From Micropruina glycogenica (GTDB lineage: Bacteria; Actinomycetota; Actinomycetes; Propionibacteriales; Propionibacteriaceae), in NCBI RefSeq assembly GCF_039524395.1, contig NZ_BAAAGO010000031.1: a stretch of DNA of 64,000 nucleotides; one strand, written 5' to 3'. Below the pieces are notes generated by a model. That model saw only the letters and a list, made by a program, of their open reading frames with translations, ran no database searches and was not told the DNA's origin. The first letter of the stretch is position 1. The number at the start of each line of letters is the position of its first letter. Below are positions 41,732 to 48,613 of this stretch, piece after piece. A program made the position numbers and the translations under genes.

Positions 41732-42693
41732 TCCTCGGTGACCTGTTGATTCTCGTGGTGGCACTGCTGGTGGCCGCGCTGGTGCTGGCTCCGCTGGAGT
41801 CGTTGTACTGGTGGGCCACGCGCGGAGCCGAAGAGACCGAGACGGTGCCTGCGCCACTCGACAAGCCAGAGGCGGCCAAGGCGCTGGCCGCAGGGCTGGT
41901 CGCACCCGAGGGGCAACGGCGCAAGTTCCTGGTCTATCTGTCGGGCATCGGCGCCCTGGCCGCCAAGGACGTGCCCGAAGAGGAGTTTCCGTTCGTGCAG
42001 GATCTGCACGATCGGCTGGAGGAGTACACCGTCATCGACGACGTCTTTCCCTATGCCGTCGACAACCGCGGCCTGACCGCCGAGCGCATTCTCGGCAGGA
42101 TGTGGCGCTGGCTCGAAAAGGTGCGGCTGAAGAACCCCAACGCGCTGCTGGCGGTGCTGATCAACCTGCGCAACCTGATGCAGTTGTTCGTGTGCGCCGA
42201 TCGCCGTTACGGCCCCACCTACAACATGGGCACCGCGGGCGAGATCCACCGGTCGCTGGTGCGCCACGGGCATCGTCCGGGCAGTGACGACGAGGTGGTG
42301 CTGCTGGGCTGGAGCGGCGGCGGGCAGATCGCGCTCGGCGCCGCCTGGTACCTCGAAGCGATGGGGCTGAAGGTGTCGGTGCTGTCGCTGGGGGGCATGC
42401 TGTCGGACGACATCGCCCTGGCTCGCATCGACCACCTGTGGCACCTGTACGGCACCAAGGACTTTCTGCAGGCCTCCGGCAAGCTGTTGTTCGCAGGGCG
42501 CTGGCCCGCGGCCAAGAAGTCGCCGTGGAACGAGGCGCTGGCCCAGGGCAAGATCTCGATGATCGAACTCGGCCCGTACAACCACAACGTGAAAGAGCAC
42601 TACTTCGACTACGAGTCCAAGCTGCCCAGCGGCACCAGCTACGCCGGCCACGTGATCGACACCATCGAGGGCATTCTCGAACCGCAGGCCTGA
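41728..42693 (+). CDS. Membrane-tethered alpha/beta-hydrolase-like protein
   Basis: 321 residues from GTG 41728, coupled by GTGA to the preceding membrane gene. One N-terminal membrane helix (LLILVVALLVAALVLAPLES) and a cytoplasmic domain with a nucleophile-elbow-like VVLLGWSGGGQIALGAAWYL (GxSxG). Later GPYNHNVKEHYFDY could supply a catalytic histidine. It is similar in kind to Yip1-associated hydrolases. Substrate unknown; an ester or lipid is a guess. Confidence 0.65.
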   Translation: MILGDLLILVVALLVAALVLAPLESLYWWATRGAEETETVPAPLDKPEAAKALAAGLVAPEGQRRKFLVYLSGIGALAAKDVPEEEFPFVQDLHDRLEEYTVIDDVFPYAVDNRGLTAERILGRMWRWLEKVRLKNPNALLAVLINLRNLMQLFVCADRRYGPTYNMGTAGEIHRSLVRHGHRPGSDDEVVLLGWSGGGQIALGAAWYLEAMGLKVSVLSLGGMLSDDIALARIDHLWHLYGTKDFLQASGKLLFAGRWPAAKKSPWNEALAQGKISMIELGPYNHNVKEHYFDYESKLPSGTSYAGHVIDTIEGILEPQA

Positions 42694-42778
42694 GCAACGC
42701 CGCGGCCGGCTCTGCCCACTGCGGCGGGGGCAACGCCAGTACCTGTCAGAACCGCACCCGGTGTGATGAGGTGGAGCC

Positions 42779-43792
42779 ATGTACGGAGCTGTCATTCACG
42801 CACCCGGCGACGTTCGCTACGAAGAGCGCGACGAGCCGACCATCATCGACCCCACCGACGCCGTCGTGCGCACCGTTGCCGCGTGTGTGTGCGGCTCGGA
42901 TCTGTGGCGCTACCGCGGCATCTCGCCGGTGCCCAAACCAACACCGATCGGGCACGAGTTCTGCGGCTTGGTCGAAGAGGTCGGGTCAGCGGTCACCAGC
43001 GTGAAGCCGGGCGACTTCGTGGTGGGCGGGTTCAACCCCAGCGACAACACCTGCCCGGTGTGCCGCAAGGGCGCCCACGCCAACTGCCAGCACGGCGACC
43101 ACTACAACGGCGCCCAGGCCAGCCGCATTCGCATTCCGCAGGCGGACGGCACGCTGCTCGCCACCCCCGGTATGCCCGATGACGACCTGGTGCCGAGCAT
43201 TCTGGCCCTCTCGGACGTGATGTGCACAGGCTGGCACGCCGCCGTGAGCGCCGGCGTCGGGCCCGACACCACGGTCGCGGTGGTCGGCGACGGAGCCGTC
43301 GGCTTGTCGGCGGTGCTGGCAGCGGTGCAACTCGGGGCCCCCATGGTGATCGCCATGAGCCGGCACGACGACCGCGCCGCCCTGGCCCGCGAGTTCGGCG
43401 CCACCCACGTGGTGGCCGAGCGCGACGAGGCCGGCGGCGCAGCGGTCAAGGCGCTCACCGACGGCATCGGCGCCGACTGCGTGCTCGAATGCGTCGGCAC
43501 CGAGGGCGCTCGCCTGCAGGCCGTCGGCGCCGTTCGTGACGGCGGCAACATCGGCCTCGTGGGCGTACCGCACGGCGACCTGCCGGTCAACGACCTGTTC
43601 TGGCGCAACGTGGGCGTCAAGGGCGGGCCGGCGCACGTGCGGGCATATCTGCCGCACCTGCTCGAACTGGTGCTGACCCGCACGATCGACCCCGGCAAGG
43701 TGTTCGACCTCGAACTGCCGCTGGCTGAGGTGGCCGAGGCCTACGCCGCGATGGACGAGCGCCGCGCGATCAAGGTGCTGCTTCGCCCTTGA
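42779..43792 (+). CDS. Zinc-dependent alcohol dehydrogenase-family protein
   Basis: 337 residues with GAGGTGGAG before the ATG. MDR-type dehydrogenase: catalytic zinc ligands in VCGSDLWRY (Cys) and PIGHEFCGLVEEVG (His-Glu); a structural-zinc-like loop CPVCRKGAHANC; Rossmann motif VVGDGAVGLSAVLAAVQLGA. NAD(P)-dependent oxidation of an alcohol or polyol; the substrate is not evident. It converges on and overlaps by 23 bases the kinase gene on the other strand. Confidence 0.9.
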   Translation: MYGAVIHAPGDVRYEERDEPTIIDPTDAVVRTVAACVCGSDLWRYRGISPVPKPTPIGHEFCGLVEEVGSAVTSVKPGDFVVGGFNPSDNTCPVCRKGAHANCQHGDHYNGAQASRIRIPQADGTLLATPGMPDDDLVPSILALSDVMCTGWHAAVSAGVGPDTTVAVVGDGAVGLSAVLAAVQLGAPMVIAMSRHDDRAALAREFGATHVVAERDEAGGAAVKALTDGIGADCVLECVGTEGARLQAVGAVRDGGNIGLVGVPHGDLPVNDLFWRNVGVKGGPAHVRAYLPHLLELVLTRTIDPGKVFDLELPLAEVAEAYAAMDERRAIKVLLRP

Positions 43793-44378
43793 GGGCGGTC
43801 AGGATCACGTCGGCGCAGGTGTCGATGCCCAGGTGACCGCTGTTGAGGCAGAGGTCGTACTCGCGGTAGTCGCCGAACCGGGTGCCGGTGAAGAACTGCT
43901 GGTAGCGGCTGCGGGTCTTGTCCATACGGGCGATGTACTTCTCGGCATCTTTGCTCGGCACGTTGTCGACCTCGACCGCACGGGCGATCTTGGCCTGCAC
44001 GTCGGTGCTGTACACGAACACCGACAGCAACGGCAGCTTGGCCTCACGCAGAACCGAGTCGGCGCAGCGTCCGATGAACACACCGGGGGCCACCCGCGCC
44101 GCCTCGGTGATGGCCTCGGCGATGGCCGAGAACACCCGGTACGGCATGGCCGCGAACTCGGGGTCACTGAACCCCGGAAACGACAGGTTGAGGTACTGCC
44201 CCGCGGCCAGCCGTTCGTCGAAGGCGTCGAGTTGGTTGGCCGGCACGCCTCGCTTGGTGGCGGCCTCTTGCAGCACCGCGGTGTCGTAGAAGCCGAGCCC
44301 GGTGCGTTCACTGATCAGCCGGCCGACCTCGCGGCCGCCACTGCCGAACTCACGGTTGATCACGATCGACCGGTTCAT
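43770..44378 (-). CDS. Cytidylate kinase-like family protein
   Basis: 202 residues. Begins MNRSIVINREFGSGGREVGR, a P-loop variant typical of the cytidylate-kinase-like family (AAA_26), then GVFIGRCADSVLREAKLPLL and a C-terminal DYREYDLCLNSGHLGIDTCA. It should bind a nucleotide and phosphorylate an unknown small substrate. It is read toward the dehydrogenase gene and shares 23 bases with it; 53 bases separate its start from the end of modC. Confidence 0.82.
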   Translation of the reverse strand: MNRSIVINREFGSGGREVGRLISERTGLGFYDTAVLQEAATKRGVPANQLDAFDERLAAGQYLNLSFPGFSDPEFAAMPYRVFSAIAEAITEAARVAPGVFIGRCADSVLREAKLPLLSVFVYSTDVQAKIARAVEVDNVPSKDAEKYIARMDKTRSRYQQFFTGTRFGDYREYDLCLNSGHLGIDTCADVILTALKGEAAP

Positions 44379-44431
44379 CGCGCACCCCTATCGGTTCGTC
44401 GGCCGCCCCGGTGCGGCCTGCGGTTACGACG

Positions 44432-45502
44432 TTACAGCGGGTAGATGGTGACCCCTGCCGCCTTGATCGAATACGTCACCTCACGCCCGGGGTACAGGTC
44501 GAGTTCGGCCACCGACAGCGGCGTCACGTCGGCGGCCAACAGGTGGCCGTGGTGGTCGTCGCCGCGCACCCGCACCAGGTCGCCCAGCGGTTCGATTTCG
44601 GCGATGGTGACCGACAGGTTGTTGCGCGGGCTGCCCTGTTGCGGGTCGGTGAAGATCGACACCCCCGATGGCGCGAACACCGCCGCCGCCGGCTCGCCCT
44701 CACTCGGCGCACCGGGGTCGGCTCTGGTGCCCTGCACCACCAGCCCGGACGCATCGTGCACGGCCCCGTCTGCGAAGCTGCCACGCACCAGGTTGAGCCC
44801 GGCCAGCCGCGCGGTGAACCGGGTGCGGGGGTGGCGCAGCACCTCGTCGGTGGGCCCCGCTTCGGCCACTCGGCCCTGTTCGAGCACCACCACCCGATCG
44901 GCCAGCAGCACCGCGTCGAGCAGGTCGTGGGTGACGATGATCGTGGCCTGGTCGACCAGCAGCCTGCGCAGCACACGCCGCAGCAACGGCGCCACCGACA
45001 CGTCGAGCGCGGCCATCGGTTCGTCGAGCAGCAGCAGCCGCGGCCCGGTCGCCAGCGCCCTGGCGATCGCCACGCGCTGCGCCTGCCCACCCGACAACTG
45101 CCCTGGACGACGCGCCGCCAGGTCGCTCACCCCCACCTCGCGGAGCCAGCGCTCTGCGGTGGCCGCCGCCTGCTGCTTGGTGGCCCCGGCCACCCGTGGC
45201 CCGAACGCCACGTTGTCGAGCACGGTGAGGTGCGGGAACAGCAAGGCGTCCTGGGCCAGCAACGCCACCCCCCGGGCGTGCGGCGCCAGCCAGCGGCGAC
45301 GGCCCGCACCCAGGTCGAACAGCAGGCGGTCGTCGAGAGCGGCCGACCCGGCGTCGGCGCGTAGCGTGCCCGCGAGCAGGCCCAGCAGGGTCGACTTGCC
45401 CGCACCGTTGGGGCCCAGCACCGCGACCCGCTCCCCCGGCCCCATGCTCAGTTCGACGTCGAACTGCCGCTGCGCGAGCCGAGCCTCGAAAGTGAGACTC
45501 AC
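44432..45502 (-). CDS. modC: Molybdate ABC transporter ATP-binding protein
   Basis: 356 residues from GTG, overlapping the modB stop (GTGA). Walker A GPNGAGKST (30-38), signature LSGGQAQRVAIARALA, Walker B LLLLDEPMAALD. The C-terminal third is a TOBE/molybdate-binding domain (NNLSVTIAEIEPLGDLVRVR), characteristic of ModC. It energises molybdate import through ModB. Molybdate supply matches the molybdenum nitrate reductase encoded 13 kb to the right. Confidence 0.92.
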   Translation of the reverse strand: MSLTFEARLAQRQFDVELSMGPGERVAVLGPNGAGKSTLLGLLAGTLRADAGSAALDDRLLFDLGAGRRRWLAPHARGVALLAQDALLFPHLTVLDNVAFGPRVAGATKQQAAATAERWLREVGVSDLAARRPGQLSGGQAQRVAIARALATGPRLLLLDEPMAALDVSVAPLLRRVLRRLLVDQATIIVTHDLLDAVLLADRVVVLEQGRVAEAGPTDEVLRHPRTRFTARLAGLNLVRGSFADGAVHDASGLVVQGTRADPGAPSEGEPAAAVFAPSGVSIFTDPQQGSPRNNLSVTIAEIEPLGDLVRVRGDDHHGHLLAADVTPLSVAELDLYPGREVTYSIKAAGVTIYPL

Positions 45503-46308
45503 CGCGCGCCCCGCTCGGCGATGCGGGCGGTGACCACGGTGACCACCACAGCCACCACCACCAGCACCAACGACAGCGCGATGGCGGCGTCGGGGTCGGT
45601 GACCCGCTGCAGGTAGATCTCGAGGGGCAGCGTGCGGGTCACCCCCTGCAGGCTGCCTGCGAAGGTGATGGTGGCCCCGAACTCACCCAGCGCCCGGGCG
45701 AACGACAGCACGGCAGCCGAGGCCAGCCCGGGCATCACCAGGGGCAGCGTGACCCGCCACACCACGGTGCCCGGGCGGGCGCCCAGCGTGGCCGCCACCA
45801 ACTCGTAGCGATGCCCGACGGTGCGCAGCGTGCCTTCGAGCGAGACCACCAGAAACGGCAGCGCCACGAAGGTCTGCGCCAGCACCACGGCGATGGTCGA
45901 GAACGCGATCTGGACGCCCAGTACGTCCATCGCCGGGCCGAGCAGGCCACGCCGTCCGAACGTGTACAACAGCGCGATGCCGCCCACCACGGGCGGCAGC
46001 ACCAGCGGCAGCAACACCACCGAACGCAGCAGGGCCTGGCCGGCGAACCGGTCGCGGGCCAGCACCATGGCCAGCGGCACCCCCAGCAGTACGCAGACCA
46101 CCGTCGAGGCCACCGACGTCTGCAGGCTGAGTTGCAGTGCGGCCACCGACGATTCGCTGGTGATGAGCTCGAAGAACCGCGACCAGTCGAGCCGCAGGGT
46201 GAGCGCGAACAGCGGCAAAATCACCAACAGCGCACCGAAGGCCGCCGACACGTACAGCCAGCGCGGCAGACCCGCGTAGGTGCGACCCATCACCGATCCG
46301 CGACCCAT
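45499..46308 (-). CDS. modB: Molybdate ABC transporter permease
   Basis: About 269 residues. In-frame starts are GTG 46311, ATG 46308 and ATG 46290. A 15-base direct repeat (46282-46296 and 46300-46314, GCGACCCATCACCGA) duplicates the start context, so either ATG could work. Six membrane helices and the EAA-like loop YELVAATLGARPGTVVWRVT identify ModB. It lies between modA and modC and forms the channel. Confidence 0.9.
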   Translation of the reverse strand: MGRGSVMGRTYAGLPRWLYVSAAFGALLVILPLFALTLRLDWSRFFELITSESSVAALQLSLQTSVASTVVCVLLGVPLAMVLARDRFAGQALLRSVVLLPLVLPPVVGGIALLYTFGRRGLLGPAMDVLGVQIAFSTIAVVLAQTFVALPFLVVSLEGTLRTVGHRYELVAATLGARPGTVVWRVTLPLVMPGLASAAVLSFARALGEFGATITFAGSLQGVTRTLPLEIYLQRVTDPDAAIALSLVLVVVAVVVTVVTARIAERGAR

Positions 46309-46323
46309 CACCGAACCTGCTTG

Positions 46324-47112
46324 TCAGGCGGCCGGGCCGAAACCGGCTGCCGCGAGCACCTTCTGACCCTCGGCGCTGAGCACCAGGTCGACGAACTGTA
46401 GGCCGAGCGCGGCCTGCGGGCCCTTGGCCAGCGCGACCATCGAGTTGTTGTTGGTCGCCTTGGCCGACTCGTCGAACTCGATGCCCTTCACGGTGTTGCC
46501 GGCGGCCTGCACGTCGGTCTTGTACACCAGGCCCGCGTCCGCCTCACCGGCCTGCACCTTGGCCAGCACGTCGGTGACCGCCTGCTCTTCGCTGACCGGC
46601 GACAAGGTGGTGTTGGTGGCCTGCTCGACCTTCACCGTCGCTGCGCCGCACGGCACCGCGGGTGCGCACACCACCAGTTTGAGGCCCTTCTTGGTGAGGT
46701 CTTTCCACCCGGTGATGCCGGCGGGGTTGTCGGGCGGCACGGCGATCTCGAGTTGGTTGGTCGCGTACAGCTTGGGCTGACCCGACGCCAGCCCGGCCCC
46801 GGTCACGGTGGTCATGTTGGCTTCGTTGGCCGACGCGAACGCATCGGCGGCCGCGCCGTTGACGATCTGTTCGGCGAGGGTCTGAGAACCCGCGAAGTTG
46901 AACACGACGGTGGTGCCGGGGTGGCTGGCCTCGAACGTCTTGCCGAGCGTGGTGAACGTGCCCTTCATCGACGCCGCGGCGAAGACGGTGACGGTGGTGG
47001 TGCCCGCCGGGGCCGAGGCCGAGGTGGACGCTGCGGGGGTCGACGCACAGCCGACCAGCGACAGCGAGAGGGCCGCGACGGCCGCCGCGAGAACGGTGAA
47101 CTTCGTGGGCAT
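46324..47112 (-). CDS. modA: Molybdate ABC transporter substrate-binding lipoprotein
   Basis: 262 residues. Lipoprotein signal with lipobox LVGC near residue 21, then a serine/threonine/alanine linker and a ModA domain: VTVFAAASMKGTFTTLGKTF, FNFAGSQTLAEQIVNGAAAD and VPCGAATVKVEQA. ModA binds molybdate (or tungstate) outside the membrane using serine hydroxyls of such segments. First transporter gene after the ModE-like regulator, nine bases away. Confidence 0.93.
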   Translation of the reverse strand: MPTKFTVLAAAVAALSLSLVGCASTPAASTSASAPAGTTTVTVFAAASMKGTFTTLGKTFEASHPGTTVVFNFAGSQTLAEQIVNGAAADAFASANEANMTTVTGAGLASGQPKLYATNQLEIAVPPDNPAGITGWKDLTKKGLKLVVCAPAVPCGAATVKVEQATNTTLSPVSEEQAVTDVLAKVQAGEADAGLVYKTDVQAAGNTVKGIEFDESAKATNNNSMVALAKGPQAALGLQFVDLVLSAEGQKVLAAAGFGPAA

Positions 47113-47121
47113 TGCTTCTCC

Positions 47122-47514
47122 TCAGGGCGTTTCGACGATGACGTTGGTGGCCTTGACCACGGCCACGGCGACAGAGCCGGGTTCGAGCCCCAGTTCTCGC
47201 ACGGCCTCGGTGCTCAGCAGCGACACCACCCGGAACGGACCACACTGCAGCTCGACCTGCGACATCACAGTGTCTGAGATCACCTCGGTGACCAGGCCGA
47301 CAAAGCGGTTGCGGGCCGAGCCGGCCACCCCCGAGGGGTCGGGTGCCGGGTGGGCCTGGGTCTTGGCGAACTCGGCCAGCACGAGGCCGTCGATCACCTT
47401 GCGATTGCTCGGGTCGAGTTCGTGGGCGAGCGTTCCTTGGTCGACCCAGCGGCGCACGGTGTCGTCGCTCACACCCAGATAGCGAGCGGCGTCCGAGATC
47501 CGTATTTTCGTCAC
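47122..47514 (-). CDS. Molybdate-responsive HTH-TOBE regulator (ModE-like)
   Basis: 130 residues: an N-terminal MerR/excisionase-type helix-turn-helix (ISDAARYLGVSDDTVRRWVD QG) and a C-terminal single TOBE/molybdopterin-binding domain (ARNRFVGLVTEVISDTVMSQ, GPFRVVSLLSTEAVRELGLE). Such short proteins bind molybdate and control mod genes, or store molybdate. It is the first gene of the mod operon, so autoregulation is likely. GAGT-CAAA-ACTC at 47547-47558 upstream is a possible binding site. Confidence 0.85.
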   Translation of the reverse strand: MTKIRISDAARYLGVSDDTVRRWVDQGTLAHELDPSNRKVIDGLVLAEFAKTQAHPAPDPSGVAGSARNRFVGLVTEVISDTVMSQVELQCGPFRVVSLLSTEAVRELGLEPGSVAVAVVKATNVIVETP

Positions 47515-47594
47515 TGTGAAACTCTAGCGAACGCAGATGCGGATTTGAGTCAAAACTCTTACGAGCCGACCACGAAGTCTGCGACCATCGGGCG

Positions 47595-48212
47595 ATGTTG
47601 TCACCGCAGCTCATCGAGGCCATCGGCTACCTCGCCTCGTTTCTGGTCGTGCTCTCGTTCTCGATGCGTTCGGTCGTTCGGCTGCGCATCGCGTCACTGT
47701 GCGGCGGGCTGGTCTACACCCTGTACGGAGCACTGATTTCGTCGTGGCCGATCATGATCACCAACCTGATCGTGGTGGCCCTCAACGTGTGGAACCTGCG
47801 CCGCGAGTTCTCGCCTCAGCGCGACCTGGGCGCGGTACCGATCGAACCATCGGCGCCGTTTCTGGCCGACTTTCTGCGCACCCACCTCGACGACATTCGG
47901 CACAGCCAGCCCGACTTCGCCATCGACGACAGCCACACCGGCTTCGTGCTGATGCGCGACGGCATGCCGGCCGGTGCGGTACTGGGCAACGTGCACGGAA
48001 GGTCGTTCGACGTACAACTCGACTACGTGCTGCCGCAATACCGCGACTCGCGGCTGGGCGCCTGGTTCTACGGCACCCGTCCGGCGAGCGTGAGGGCGCT
48101 CGGGGTCGATCAGTTCACGGCCCGGGCGACCACGCCGGTGCACACGGCGTACCTGAAGTCGGTCGGTTTCGTCACTGACGGCGACATATGGCGGCGATCG
48201 GCCGGTTCGTGA
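47595..48212 (+). CDS. YgjV-like membrane domain fused to a GNAT-like domain
   Basis: 205 residues. Residues 1-75 carry three short membrane segments of the YgjV type (IEAIGYLASFLVVLSFSMRS; ASLCGGLVYTLYGALI; WPIMITNLIVVALNVWNL). Residues 85-205 look like an acetyltransferase fold: LDYVLPQYRDSRLGAWFYGT resembles the acetyl-CoA loop and VHTAYLKSVGFVTDG the end of a GNAT domain. The substrate is unknown. Its start lies 80 bases from the divergent ModE-like gene. Confidence 0.7.
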   Translation: MLSPQLIEAIGYLASFLVVLSFSMRSVVRLRIASLCGGLVYTLYGALISSWPIMITNLIVVALNVWNLRREFSPQRDLGAVPIEPSAPFLADFLRTHLDDIRHSQPDFAIDDSHTGFVLMRDGMPAGAVLGNVHGRSFDVQLDYVLPQYRDSRLGAWFYGTRPASVRALGVDQFTARATTPVHTAYLKSVGFVTDGDIWRRSAGS

Positions 48213-48311
48213 GCCGACACTCAGGTCGCTCTACGTCGTCTGTTGAGCGTGGCCGGCGGGCCAGACCGCGCGAATGGGCGCGCGCAGTATGTGCGGATCG
48301 GTGGATCCGGG

Positions 48312-48599
48312 CTACGCGATGCGCGTGATGCGCAGCCGCCAATCGTCCGGACGCTCATCCAGGTACTCGACGTCGATCTCGGCCCTCTCGGCCAACTGAG
48401 CAAGCAGCGGCAACGGATTGTGCGGTGCGACCAGCACCAGCGAACCACCCACGGCGATGGCGTCAAAGGCGCCGAAGACACTGGCGTGGCGAATGGCGTG
48501 CGGCACTGCACGCACGTCGAACACGATGTCTGCCGACTCGTGGTGGCCGCAGCCGCAACCGTCGGCGTTGGCACCCGGCATGGGCAGGTTCTGTTTCAT
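48312..48599 (-). CDS. DUF2249 domain protein downstream of nirK
   Basis: 95 residues. A metal-binding-looking start (GCGCGHHESA) precedes a DUF2249 domain (DIVFDVRAVPHAIRHASVFG AFDAI, VLVAPHNPLPLLAQLAERAE). DUF2249 proteins commonly accompany nitrogen-oxide genes and are suspected small redox or metal carriers; no activity is established. It begins 14 bases after the nirK stop and is probably co-transcribed with it. Confidence 0.82.
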   Translation of the reverse strand: MKQNLPMPGANADGCGCGHHESADIVFDVRAVPHAIRHASVFGAFDAIAVGGSLVLVAPHNPLPLLAQLAERAEIDVEYLDERPDDWRLRITRIA

Positions 48600-48613
48600 C
48601 TGTTCTCCTCGGG

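Noticed and set aside
39908..41905. A 665-codon open frame on the - strand
   Set aside because: It lies opposite pfkA and the following membrane protein gene; low-complexity His/Gln/Arg content and no domain.
47515..47594. Molybdenum-cofactor riboswitch before the mod operon
   Set aside because: The spacer is only 80 bases and shows no complex fold, only a short GAGT/ACTC repeat.
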